A stretch of DNA of 64,000 nt from Shinella kummerowiae (GTDB taxonomy: Bacteria > Pseudomonadota > Alphaproteobacteria > Rhizobiales > Rhizobiaceae): assembly GCF_009827055.1 (NCBI RefSeq), contig NZ_WUMK01000005.1, positions 248,001 through 312,000 on the forward strand, in the 5' to 3' direction. The position numbers and the translations under genes were made by a program. The notes under the pieces were generated by a model. That model was not told where the DNA came from and made no database searches. It saw nothing but the letters and a program-made list of their open reading frames with translations. Shown here piece by piece: positions 45,049-53,875 of the stretch. The first letter of the stretch is position 1, and each line of letters starts with the position of its first letter.

Positions 45049-45999
45049 ATGAAGCCCTATTATTGGGAATCGGAACATGGCAATTTCGGTGACGACCTCA
45101 ATCTCTGGCTATGGGATTTCCTGCTGCCCGGCTTCCGGGAGGTGCATTCGGATGTGCTTCTGGTCGGCGTTGGCACGGTGCTGAACCGTGCGCTGCTGCC
45201 GGAAGAGGGGCGAAAGCTCGTGCTCGGCAGCGGTTTCGGCTATGGAAGCCTGCCGGATATGCAAGACAGAAGCCTCTGGGATATTCGCTGCGTGCGCGGT
45301 CCGCTGACGGCGGAAAAGGTAGGCGTGCCGGTGGATCTGGGCGTCATCGATCCAGCGGTTCTCGTCGCCGACATGCCGGAATTTGCCAGCCTGCCCAAGC
45401 GTTACAAGCAGTCTTTCGTTCCGCATTGGGAATCGGCGGTGGCGGGCCTCTGGCCGGTCATCTGCGCCATGGCTGGCCTGCACTATATCGATCCGCGTGG
45501 CGAGGCGAAGGATGTGATCCGCCAGATCGCGCAGTCGGAGTTGATCGTCGCCGAATCCATGCACGGTGCCATCCTTGCGGACGCCTTCCGCGTGCCCTGG
45601 GTGGCGGTCAGCACATCCGACAGCATCAACAGCTTCAAATGGCGCGACTGGGCATCGACCGTCGGTGTCGAGCACAAACCAAGGCGCATCCCGATCTCGA
45701 CGCGGGCAGAAGCGATCATCAAGGGCGCGCGATTCTGGGGCGTCGATTATGACAGGCAAGGGGTGGCAGCCGTTGCCGTGGCGCCTGAAAGGGTCGAGGA
45801 GGGGGACGTCGCCGTCGCACAGATGGCGCACAAACCCGGCTTACGCCTAGCGGCCAAACAGGTGCTGGCGGCACCGTCGACTTTGGCGCTGTGGCAGGCG
45901 AGCCGCGCGAGACCGCAACTCAGCACCGATGCGCGCCTCTCCGAGCGCAAGGCGCGGCTCTACGATGTGCTGGAGGGCGTGCGGCGCGACTATCTCTAG
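45049..45999 (+). CDS. exoV: succinoglycan pyruvyltransferase ExoV
   Basis: 316-residue polysaccharide pyruvyl transferase that places a ketal pyruvate on the terminal glucose. MKPYYWESEHGNFGDDLN is the family N-terminus; VGVGTVLN, VRGPLTAEKVG, DPAVLV, FVPHWES and the AESMHGAILADAFRVPWV segment (donor site) follow. The ribosome site AAGGAG lies 6 bases before the ATG. Its stop codon overlaps the stop of the convergent exoU gene: the sequence CTAG encodes TAG on both strands. Confidence 0.93.
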   Translation: MKPYYWESEHGNFGDDLNLWLWDFLLPGFREVHSDVLLVGVGTVLNRALLPEEGRKLVLGSGFGYGSLPDMQDRSLWDIRCVRGPLTAEKVGVPVDLGVIDPAVLVADMPEFASLPKRYKQSFVPHWESAVAGLWPVICAMAGLHYIDPRGEAKDVIRQIAQSELIVAESMHGAILADAFRVPWVAVSTSDSINSFKWRDWASTVGVEHKPRRIPISTRAEAIIKGARFWGVDYDRQGVAAVAVAPERVEEGDVAVAQMAHKPGLRLAAKQVLAAPSTLALWQASRARPQLSTDARLSERKARLYDVLEGVRRDYL

Positions 46000-47000
46000 T
46001 CGCGTGCCGTGGAGGTCGCGGGTAGCAGATAGCGCAGCCCGCCATCCTGCGGGGCGGGCGTTTGCCGGTGGCTGCGGCGGCGCGCTGCATCCACCTTGTC
46101 GCGCAGGATGCCGCCGGCAATTGCCGGCATGGCCGTGGGGTTGCCGAAGGCATAGGCCAGCGCGGCGCCGGCCCCACGTTCCCGCCTGCTGTCGAGGAAA
46201 TGGCGCAGCGCATACCGGTCGCCGATCTGCCGGCAGTGCCGGCGCATGACGCCGACAGCCTCCGCGGGCACGTCGCCGGCCGCAAGGATCGCGCGTTCCG
46301 CCTTGTGGAGCGCTTCGAGATCCTTCGTGCGATGTTGCCCGCTCAGGGAATTTGCGCGCACCACAGCGCCATAGCCGCAGCTCTCGATAACGGTGTACCG
46401 CGCGCCCTTCACAAGCGCGCGCACATAGAGTTCGTAATCCTCGCCAAGACGCATGTCCTCGCGATAGCGCAGGCCGTGCGCGTCGAGGAATGCCCGGCGC
46501 ATCACCGGCTTGAGAAAGCCTAGTTCGCCGCGTGGCGCGCCGCGGCGGGAAATGTTGCCGAGGATGAAGGCCTTGAGGTCGAGCCCGCGTGGGCGGGGGG
46601 CAAAGCGTGCCGGCTGCTGGCCGAGATCGGGTGTCGCCATGAAGGCGATGTTGTCGGCAACGAAATCCCAGTCCTTGCAGGCGAGAAGCTGGCTGAAGCG
46701 GCCGGGAAAGAAGAAGTCGTCGGCGTCGAGGATGCTGATCAGTGGGGCGCGGGAAATGGCGATGGCGTGGTTGCGCGCCGCAGACGGCCCCCTGTTCACG
46801 CGGAACCGGATGATATCGAGCCGTCCGCTTCCGTCGTCAGCCTCGCCCGCCGCCGCCATCGTGCGGTCGTCCGAGCCGTCATCCACCACCACGACTTCCG
46901 CCACTTCCGGCTCTGCCAGGGCCGAGCGCACAGCGCGCCCGATGGTCTCCTGCGCATTCTTCGCGGCAATGATAACGCAGACCTTTTCTTGCTGGGTCAC
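45996..47000 (-). CDS. exoU: succinoglycan glucosyltransferase ExoU (GT2)
   Basis: 334-residue glycosyltransferase, sixth-sugar (beta-1,6 glucose) enzyme in S. meliloti. VCVIIAAKNAQETIGRAV, VVVDDGSDDRT, GPSAARNHAIAIS and the metal site ILDADDFFFPGRF are present; LGEDYELYVRAL lies in the acceptor half. The GTG start is supported by GAGAGGGGTGG just before it. It is probably cotranscribed with exoX, which ends 110 bases upstream. Convergent with exoV, sharing stop-codon bases. Confidence 0.9.
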   Translation of the reverse strand: MTQQEKVCVIIAAKNAQETIGRAVRSALAEPEVAEVVVVDDGSDDRTMAAAGEADDGSGRLDIIRFRVNRGPSAARNHAIAISRAPLISILDADDFFFPGRFSQLLACKDWDFVADNIAFMATPDLGQQPARFAPRPRGLDLKAFILGNISRRGAPRGELGFLKPVMRRAFLDAHGLRYREDMRLGEDYELYVRALVKGARYTVIESCGYGAVVRANSLSGQHRTKDLEALHKAERAILAAGDVPAEAVGVMRRHCRQIGDRYALRHFLDSRRERGAGAALAYAFGNPTAMPAIAGGILRDKVDAARRRSHRQTPAPQDGGLRYLLPATSTARD

Positions 47001-47110
47001 GATCCACCCCTCTCTCGCGTTGAATTGTCGAGGCGCAGGACAGGCCTACGCTGCAACGCAACATGAAAGGCAAAGGGGGCACAAAAACGGCCCGCCGCAA
47101 ATTGTCCGGA

Positions 47111-47434
47111 TCAGAACTTGGAGTGGCCGGGCTCGTTGATCGACACGGGGACCTTCGTCTTGGCGGCGTCGAGGTCCTGTTTGCCGCGCAAGCCCTTGTC
47201 CGTTTCCGCCTTGCGCTGCTTGGCAGTCCGCCAGACCAGAAAGAGCGTCATCAGGAAATAACCGACCTGAATGAGAACGGCACAGATCAGCGTCTGTATC
47301 GCCGTCGTCGTGATCGACCCCGTCGCGAAATAGGTCACGATGGCGAAAGCGACGAGCGCAACCACCATGCTCAAGAAGAAGCGCGGCGCATAGGCCGTGC
47401 TGTCTCGCCATTTCGTTTCCGGCGCGCGTTTCAT
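47111..47434 (-). CDS. exoX: exopolysaccharide production repressor ExoX-like protein
   Basis: 107-residue small membrane protein with two transmembrane helices (about 20-40 and 45-68). The conserved segment TGSITTTAIQTLICAVLIQV and the following GYFLMTLFLVWR fit the ExoX/SyrA family. In Rhizobium and Sinorhizobium ExoX lowers succinoglycan synthesis by acting on ExoY post-translationally, and the exoX:exoY dose sets output. Its location upstream of exoU and facing away from exoY matches S. meliloti. The charged C-terminal tail (about 40 residues) is poorly conserved. Confidence 0.78.
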   Translation of the reverse strand: MKRAPETKWRDSTAYAPRFFLSMVVALVAFAIVTYFATGSITTTAIQTLICAVLIQVGYFLMTLFLVWRTAKQRKAETDKGLRGKQDLDAAKTKVPVSINEPGHSKF

Positions 47435-48145
47435 CGGTGGGTCCGCCGTCTCCTCTGAGGCTCTATCGAACTATAGGGGGCCGCCGCCGCCTTCGCAATC
47501 ATTGGTATTAACCAGTCCGCGACAGGCCCGGTTCCGACTTTCCCCGATTTGTCTTGTGGTTCGGTTAAGGCAGAATCGGTTTCGCTGCGAAAACGCACGC
47601 CTTCTTCCTGCCCAGATTCTGTCACGATTTTTCCGCGCTGACGGCCGGTTACGCCGATGACGCGAGTTTGTCCATGATGGGCGCACCCGATGGGTTGCGC
47701 ACTCCGCAATGTGCGATCAACTTTTGTTACAAAGTCGGCGGCATGTCACGGAAAAATGTGCACCGCAATATAATATTGCAGCGCAAAAAAATGCGATGCA
47801 ATGCAGTATATATGGATCAAAATATGAAGCCGATGTGTGGAATTTCCTATTTCTCGTGTTCTGCTTGGCAGAGAGTCAGCGTCAAAAGAATTGATAACAA
47901 GCTTAAACGCTCGAAATGAACCGGTTGTGCTGAGTTTTGGCGTCGCGGATCTGAGAATTTTGCGTGCCGATTCTTCAGATAAGCTTTAGTTTAGGATATC
48001 AAGATTCTCTTAAATACGCTGTGCCCTTTTTTTAATCGATAAATCACGCTTCAAAAAACAAACTGTGACCATACACTCCGCATTGGATGTCTGAACACGT
48101 CCGGGGGGACCCGACCAAATCGCAAGTTGAAATGGAGCCATCTCT
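47435..48145. other. long divergent regulatory region exoX-exoY
   Basis: 711 bases without a credible gene between the divergent exoX and exoY genes. The exoX-proximal part is GC-rich; 47720-48060 is markedly A/T-rich, unlike the rest of the window, and contains a perfect palindrome at 47765-47779. In S. meliloti the equivalent region is controlled by MucR, ExoS-ChvI and other regulators. Small open frames here (for example 47668-47919) have no family features. Confidence 0.7.
47765..47779. promoter_or_regulatory. perfect A/T-rich palindrome upstream of exoY
   Basis: GCAATAT-A-ATATTGC has perfect 7-base arms, about 370 bases before exoY and 330 bases before exoX. It is a good candidate binding site for a dimeric regulator or a MucR/Ros-type protein that favours A/T-rich DNA. 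Confidence 0.45.
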
Positions 48146-48823
48146 ATGAAGTCCGCGAGTCGATCGGCCAGTTCGCCGTTTTTCAGTTCGGCCATAACCG
48201 GCGCTCCGCCGATAGGGGGAATATCGAAACGGAGCTTTGACATTCTGGTGGCCTTTGCCGCCCTTGTCGTGCTCAGCCCGATCTTCGTGCTGATCATGGC
48301 GCTCGTAAAATATTCCGATGGCGGCAGTGTCTTCTATGGCCACCGCCGCATCGGCTACAACGGATCGATGTTCCGGTGCCTGAAGTTCCGGACCATGTCT
48401 GAAAACGGCGACACCGTTCTGCAGCAGTATTTCGAGCAGAACCCGGCCGCCTATGAGGAATGGCGCACGACGCGCAAGCTGCAGGACGATCCACGCGTGA
48501 CCGTCGTCGGCACTGTCCTGCGCAAGCTCAGCCTCGATGAGCTGCCCCAGCTCATCAACATCCTCCGGGGCGAGATGAGCATCGTCGGCCCGCGTCCGGT
48601 CGTCGAGGACGAGCTGGAGCTCTATGAGGCCTCGGCGGTCTACTATCTCCAGACCCGTCCTGGCCTCACCGGCCTGTGGCAGGTGAGCGGCCGCAACGAT
48701 GTGTCCTATTCGGCACGCATCGAATTCGACACGCATTATGTGCGCAACTGGTCGCTTGCCTCCGACCTCGTCATCGTCGCCCGCACCATTCCGGCCGTCT
48801 GCCTGTCACGCGGCAGCTATTGA
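48146..48823 (+). CDS. exoY: succinoglycan-initiating galactosyl-phosphate transferase ExoY
   Basis: 225-residue membrane enzyme that transfers galactose-1-phosphate to the lipid carrier, first committed step of succinoglycan synthesis. One N-terminal transmembrane helix (RSFDILVAFAALVVLSPIFV region) precedes the cytoplasmic catalytic core: GHRRIGYNG, CLKFRTM, LRKLSLDELPQL (Asp-Glu pair), RGEMSIVGPRPV and RPGLTGLWQVSGRNDVSY. The ends, MKSASRSASSPFF and PAVCLSRGSY, match S. meliloti ExoY. GGAG lies about 10 bases before the ATG. First gene of the operon Y-F-Q-Z. Confidence 0.95.
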   Translation: MKSASRSASSPFFSSAITGAPPIGGISKRSFDILVAFAALVVLSPIFVLIMALVKYSDGGSVFYGHRRIGYNGSMFRCLKFRTMSENGDTVLQQYFEQNPAAYEEWRTTRKLQDDPRVTVVGTVLRKLSLDELPQLINILRGEMSIVGPRPVVEDELELYEASAVYYLQTRPGLTGLWQVSGRNDVSYSARIEFDTHYVRNWSLASDLVIVARTIPAVCLSRGSY

Positions 48824-48881
48824 TCCGAAGCTCTCTCCCGCATTCCCTCGTGGCTGCGGGAGACCAGAGACAGAGGTTTCC

Positions 48882-50144
48882 ATGAAGACGATTTTGCACG
48901 CGGCCCGCGCCGCGGCTTTTTTTCGCATGGCGGCGCTTGGCGGGCTTTGCCTGCTGTTGGCGCTCGCTGCCCAGCCCGTTTCCGCAGCCGAGTACCGGCT
49001 GGGTGTGATGGATAAACTGCGCATCCGTGTTGCGGAATGGCAGACCGCCGAAGGGGCTATCCGTGACTGGAGCGCGGTCAGCGGCGACTACAGCGTCGGG
49101 GCCGATGGTTCCGTCTCCCTGCCATTCATCGGGCAATTGCCGGCCGATGGCCGCACGTCCGGCGAACTTGCCGAGGAGATCGGCAAGAAGATGCAGATCC
49201 TCTTCGGCCTGCGCGACCGTCCATCCGCTTCGGTGGAGATTGCCGAGTACCGGCCGGTCTACCTCGCCGGCGAGGTGCAGACGCCGGGGGCCTATCCCTA
49301 TGCGCCTGGCCTTACCGTTCTCAAGGCCGTCAGCTTCGGCGGCGGTCTGCGGCGCGCGGATGCCGGCCAGCGGTTCGCCCGCGACTTCCTGCGTTCCGAA
49401 GGCGAGGCCGCCGTCTACCTCGCCGAGCGCAATCGCTTGCTGATCCGCCGGGCACGCGTCACAGCCGAAATGCGGGGCGCCGAGGGCATCGAGATGCCGA
49501 AGGAACTCGCCACGTCGCAGGAGGCCGGCGCCATCCTGGAAAGCGAAAAAGCACTGAAGACGTCGCGGGAAAGGCGGCTGCGGGTGCAATTGACCGCGCT
49601 TGCCGACCTCAAGTCGCTGCTCACCAACGAAATCGAGGCGCTCGGCAAGAAATCGGAAACGCAGACCCGCCAGCTTGAACTTGTGCAGGGCGACCTGACG
49701 AAGGTGGATACGCTCGCCGAAAAGGGCCTTGCCATCAGTTCTCGCCGCCTGGCGCTGGAGCAACGCACTGCCGATCTTCAGGCCGCGCTGCTCGACATCG
49801 ACACCGCGTCGCTCAAGGCCAAGCAGGACATCAACAAGGCGACGCAGGACGAAACAAACCTGCAGAACGACTGGGATTCGCAGCTGGCGCAGGAGTTGCA
49901 GAATACCGAACAGGAACTCGACACGCTCGCCCTGAAGCTCGGCACAAGCCGGGACCTGATGTCCGAGGCGCTGATGCAGTCGGCCGATGCCGCAGCCCTC
50001 AAGGGTGGGCTTTCCGCCGCCAACATTGTCTATTCCATCCAGCGCACGGTGGAGGGCAAGACCGAGCAGATCCGCGCCACCGAAACGACGCCGGTCCTGC
50101 CGGGTGACATCGTGAAGGTGGATGTCGCCGTCGGGACCCAGTGA
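48882..50144 (+). CDS. exoF: outer-membrane polysaccharide export protein ExoF
   Basis: 420-residue periplasmic/outer-membrane protein of the OPX (Wza-like) family. A signal peptide (LGGLCLLLALAAQPVSA) precedes the polysaccharide export domain (YRLGVMDKLRIRV, GADGSVSLPFIGQL), an SLBB segment (PVYLAGEVQTPGAYPYAPGL) and a long coiled coil (about 190-380), then a second export-like segment TPVLPGDIVKVDV. ExoF is needed with ExoY for addition of the first galactose and for export. The ATG follows AGAGG by 6 bases; a longer frame overlaps exoY and was rejected. Confidence 0.92.
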   Translation: MKTILHAARAAAFFRMAALGGLCLLLALAAQPVSAAEYRLGVMDKLRIRVAEWQTAEGAIRDWSAVSGDYSVGADGSVSLPFIGQLPADGRTSGELAEEIGKKMQILFGLRDRPSASVEIAEYRPVYLAGEVQTPGAYPYAPGLTVLKAVSFGGGLRRADAGQRFARDFLRSEGEAAVYLAERNRLLIRRARVTAEMRGAEGIEMPKELATSQEAGAILESEKALKTSRERRLRVQLTALADLKSLLTNEIEALGKKSETQTRQLELVQGDLTKVDTLAEKGLAISSRRLALEQRTADLQAALLDIDTASLKAKQDINKATQDETNLQNDWDSQLAQELQNTEQELDTLALKLGTSRDLMSEALMQSADAAALKGGLSAANIVYSIQRTVEGKTEQIRATETTPVLPGDIVKVDVAVGTQ

Positions 50145-50151
50145 GGCAGGC

Positions 50152-51420
50152 ATGCGGATCGCGAAGACGCGCCTGATCGGACCTGTCGGCAACGAGGCCT
50201 ATGCCGCGACCGCCGTTGCGCTGTCCTTCTTCGTCTTCGCCTATTCCTTCCGCTTCGGCCAGATATCGATCCTCGCCTATTATGCGCTGTGGCTGCCACT
50301 GGTCGCCGTTGACTACCGGCGCGTGCTCGGCAACTACACGCGCTATCTCTGGATCTTCGCCTTCGCCATTTTCGCCTGCCTGTCGGTCTTCTGGTCGCAG
50401 GCGTCCGGCGCCACCGCCCGCGCCGGGGTACAGTATCTTTCCCATGTGATCTGCGCGCTGATCGCCATGCGGGTCGTCGACACGCGCACTCTCGTGCGCG
50501 GCGGGTTGCTCGGGACCGGGCTGGTTCTGTTCTACTCCCTCGTTTTCGGCGTCTATCACCTGGATCCGCTGGACGGCACCTACAGCTTCGTCGGTGCCTT
50601 CGCCTCGAAAAACCAGCTTGGCTTTTATGCCTCGCTCGCTGTGCTGTTCGCGTTCGCGGCGCTGTTTCTCGGTGCCGAGCGGGGGCTCTGGCGGCTCGCG
50701 GCTGTCGGCTGCATCGTGATCGCGCTCTACTGCCTCAAGGCCTCGCAATCTGCGACATCGGTGCTGACGACGATCGCCATTGCCGGCCTGTGCCTTGCCC
50801 TGCGTGGGCTTGAACTGTTGGCGCCAGCCCATCGCAAGATGCTGTTTTTCGGTCTCGCGATTGCAACGGTTCTCACCCTCATCGCCGGCGCCTATGGCGG
50901 CGGTTACGAAATGGTGCTGGGCGCCTTCGGCAAGGACGCGACGCTGACCGGCCGCACCTATCTCTGGCAGCAGGGCATCGAGGCGGCCGGCGAGGCTCCG
51001 CTGATTGGCATTGGGTACCAGGCGTTCTGGGTGCAGGGTTTTGCCGAGGCCGAGCGGCTTTGGGCCGCCTTCTTCATCGGCACGCGGTCCGGCTTCCACT
51101 TCCACAACACCTTCATTGCCGCCACCGTCGAGACGGGGCTGATCGGCTGCCTGCTGTTGTCGATGGTGCTGATCGTGACGTTCGCCGGGCATCTGCGGCG
51201 CCTGCTTTCCGCGACGCATGACCTGGAGGCGCTGGTGCTGTGCACCGTGGCGGCGCTGCTTGCTGTGCGTACCTTCGTCGAAATCGACATCCTCAACCCC
51301 TATCATGTGGGGTCCTTCCTGCTCTATTTCGCGGCCGGGAAACTTGCCGATACGCAAAAAAACGTTGCCGTGGAAGACAGACGGCCCCTGCTTCGCCAGT
51401 CCGGGGCGGCGCTGACATGA
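50152..51420 (+). CDS. exoQ: succinoglycan polymerase ExoQ (Wzy-like)
   Basis: 422-residue inner-membrane protein with about ten hydrophobic helices, O-antigen ligase/polymerase family. The large periplasmic loop contains LTGRTYLWQQGIEAAGEAPL and the conserved GIGYQAFW plus HFHNTFIAATVETGLIG, typical Wzy motifs with key Arg and His residues. It joins octasaccharide units into high-molecular-weight succinoglycan. The start is 7 bases after exoF with GAGGCAGG before it, and the stop overlaps the exoZ start as ATGA. Confidence 0.92.
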   Translation: MRIAKTRLIGPVGNEAYAATAVALSFFVFAYSFRFGQISILAYYALWLPLVAVDYRRVLGNYTRYLWIFAFAIFACLSVFWSQASGATARAGVQYLSHVICALIAMRVVDTRTLVRGGLLGTGLVLFYSLVFGVYHLDPLDGTYSFVGAFASKNQLGFYASLAVLFAFAALFLGAERGLWRLAAVGCIVIALYCLKASQSATSVLTTIAIAGLCLALRGLELLAPAHRKMLFFGLAIATVLTLIAGAYGGGYEMVLGAFGKDATLTGRTYLWQQGIEAAGEAPLIGIGYQAFWVQGFAEAERLWAAFFIGTRSGFHFHNTFIAATVETGLIGCLLLSMVLIVTFAGHLRRLLSATHDLEALVLCTVAALLAVRTFVEIDILNPYHVGSFLLYFAAGKLADTQKNVAVEDRRPLLRQSGAALT

Positions 51421-52442
51421 CGGGCGCGGAGCGGCCGGCGGGACAACACAACACGCTCTACGGCATCCAGTATCTGCGCGCCTTCGCCGCGCTCGCGGTC
51501 GTGGTCTTCCATGCGGCGGAACGCAGCGGTTTTGCTTTTGCCATCGGCGCGGCCGGCGTCGATGTCTTCTTCGTCATCAGCGGCTTCATCATGTGGGTCA
51601 TCGTCGAGCGGCGCCCGGTCTCGCCCGGGCGCTTCCTGATCGACCGTATCCGCCGCATCGTGCCGATCTACTGGCTGGCGACCGCCCTGATGGTAGCGGG
51701 TGGGCTTGCCGGTCTCTTTCCCAATCTGGTGCTGACGGCAGGCCATGTGCTCGCATCGTTTTTCTTCGTGCCGCTGCCCTCGCCGAGCAGCGGCGGTCTC
51801 TGGCCGGTGCTCGTGCAGGGCTGGACGCTCAACTACGAAATGTTCTTCTACGTCGTCTTCGCCGCCTGCCTCGCCCTGCCGAGAAGCTTCCTGCTTCCCG
51901 CAATGGTCCTTGTCTTTGTCGGCCTCGTCGCGATCGGGTTTGCGGTGGAGAGCAGCAATCCCCTGATCGTCACCTATACGCGCCCGATCATCCTGGAATT
52001 CGTTGCCGGCATGCTGATCGGCCGGCTATGGCTGGCAGGCTGGGTCCCAAATGCATTCGCTTCACTGGTTCTGATTGTCGGTGCACTGGTCGGCTTTGCG
52101 CTCATCGGTATTCTGAGATTGCCGTTCGACGAATGGACCTGTGGCCCGCTCGCCTGCGCGCTCGTCTACGGTACCGCAGCACTGGAGACGAGGGGCCGCG
52201 TGCCGCGCCTGAGGCTCCCGGCTGTTCTCGGCGACGCGTCCTATTCGATCTACCTCTGGCACACCTTCGCCATCTCCGTCGTGGCGAAGGCCGGCATGAT
52301 GCTCGGCCTTGCGTCATGGCTCGTTTTGCTGGCCTCGTTCCTGGTCGGCACGCTGGCGGGGCTATGTGGCTACTATCTGATCGAGCGTCCACTTTTGCGT
52401 GGCGCGGGCGGCATGCTCAAGTCGAGGAATATGCCCGCCTAA
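51417..52442 (+). CDS. exoZ: exopolysaccharide acetyltransferase ExoZ
   Basis: 341-residue inner-membrane acyltransferase 3 family protein with about ten helices. GIQYLRAFAALAVVVFHA contains the catalytic-region His; GVDVFFVISGFIMW and SYSIYLWHTFAISV are family signatures. It O-acetylates the succinoglycan repeat. Translation is coupled to exoQ. In S. meliloti exoB (UDP-glucose 4-epimerase) follows; here the next genes are a convergent 2-oxoacid dehydrogenase operon, so UDP-galactose must come from an epimerase elsewhere. Confidence 0.92.
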   Translation: MTGAERPAGQHNTLYGIQYLRAFAALAVVVFHAAERSGFAFAIGAAGVDVFFVISGFIMWVIVERRPVSPGRFLIDRIRRIVPIYWLATALMVAGGLAGLFPNLVLTAGHVLASFFFVPLPSPSSGGLWPVLVQGWTLNYEMFFYVVFAACLALPRSFLLPAMVLVFVGLVAIGFAVESSNPLIVTYTRPIILEFVAGMLIGRLWLAGWVPNAFASLVLIVGALVGFALIGILRLPFDEWTCGPLACALVYGTAALETRGRVPRLRLPAVLGDASYSIYLWHTFAISVVAKAGMMLGLASWLVLLASFLVGTLAGLCGYYLIERPLLRGAGGMLKSRNMPA

Positions 52443-52472
52443 AAACGCGGAAGGCAGGACCCGGCCCCAGCA

Positions 52473-53875
52473 TCAGATGTGAATGGCGCTGCCACTGAAG
52501 CCAAGGGCCGCTTCCTTGATTGCCTCGCTGTGCGTGGGATGCGCATGGCAGGTATAGGCTATGTCCTCAGCCGTCGCGCTGAACTCCATCGCCTGCGCGA
52601 TCTGCGCAATCATCGTGCCTGCCATGTCACCGACGATATGCGCGCCGAGCACCACGCCGGAACCCGCGTGGCATAGCAGTTTGACGAACCCCTCGGTGCT
52701 GCCATTGGCTTTTGCCCGGCTGTTGGCGAGCATGGGAAACGTCGTGGCACGATAGGGCACGCCGTCTGCCTTGAGGGCCTGTTCGGTCCTGCCGACGGAG
52801 GCCGCCTCGGGACTGGTGTAGACAATCGCCGGGATGAGCGCATGGTTGACGATGCCGGGTTTGCCGGCGAGCCGCTCGGCGATGGCAATGCCCTCATCCT
52901 GCGCGCGATGCGCCAGCATGGGGCCGCGTGTCACGTCGCCGATGGCAAAAACGCCGCTCATGCCCGCCCGCCCGCGCCCGTCCACCGGGATAAAGCCGCC
53001 GTCATCCGGTGTGATGCCGACCGTTTCCAGCCCGAGATCGTGTGTGTTCGGCCGGCGTCCCGTGGCAACGAGCACGACATCCGCAGCCAGTTCCGAGGAT
53101 TTTCCGTCTGCAACCGCCAGGGAGAGAAGCGCCACACCGTCCTCCACCCGGGCGGCGGAGACGGATGTCGCGCTCAGGATCGTCAGGCCCTGTTTTGTCA
53201 GCAGCTTCGTCATCGTCGCACGGATATCGTCATCCATGCCGGGAAGGATGCGGTCGGCATATTCGATGATCGTCACCTTCGCGCCGAGACGAGACCAGAC
53301 CGAGCCAAGCTCGAGGCCGATGACACCACCGCCGATCACGACAAGTCGTTCCGGCACGCGCGGCAAGGACAGGGCGCCGGTCGAATCGACGATGATGTCG
53401 GCCGCATTGTCCACCGGCACGCCGGCCAGCGTTGCCGGTAGGGAGCCGGTGGCGATGACAACGGATCCGGCGCGGACCGTTTTTCCAGCAATGTCGACGC
53501 GGCCCTGCCCGGCGAGACGCGCGCGGCCGGTGAGGCGGGTCACGCCATGTTTGCGAAACAGGGAATCGATGCCCTTGGTCAGCGTGGCGACCGTCGTGTC
53601 CTTGCGCGCCATCAGCGTTGCAAGGTCGACGGAAACGGCGCCGGTGCGGATGCCGAAACCGGCCATGTGGCCATCGCGGGCAGTTTCGAGTAGGTGGGTT
53701 GCGTGCAGCAACGTCTTCGAGGGGATGCAGCCGACATTGAGGCAGGTGCCGCCGAGTGTCGGGCGCTCCTCCACGCAGGCGGTCTTCAGGCCAAGCTGGG
53801 CGGCGCGGATGGCGCAGGCATAACCGCCGGGCCGCCGCCGATGACCAAGAGGTCATAGTCGTGGGAGACGGTCAT
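52473..53875 (-). pseudogene. lpdA: dihydrolipoamide dehydrogenase (E3) with N-terminal frameshift
   Basis: E3 flavoenzyme of a 2-oxoacid dehydrogenase complex. From the ATG at 53875 (overlapping the E2 stop as ATGA) the frame reads MTVSHDYDLLVIGGGP and then shifts; the rest (LGLKTACVEERPTLGGTCLNVGCIPSK with redox Cys pair, NAD motif VIGGGVIGLELGSVWSRLG, C-terminal HAHPTHSEAI with catalytic His-Glu) is intact in the adjacent frame to 52473. The length, 1403 bases, is one short of a multiple of three. One missing C/G in the run at 53827-53831 would restore GGGPGGYACAIRAA and a 467-residue protein. Either a sequencing error in a GC run or a recent inactivating mutation. Confidence 0.85.

Noticed and set aside
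47780-47812. Partly repeated GCGCAA/ATGCGATGCAATGC sequence next to the palindrome
   Set aside because: Looked like a short tandem repeat, but copies are imperfect and do not keep a fixed spacing.
47668-47919. Small plus-strand frame of 83 codons in the exoX-exoY region
   Set aside because: Only moderately plausible start, unusual Cys/Met/Lys-rich composition set by the A/T-rich DNA, no family features; more likely regulatory DNA.
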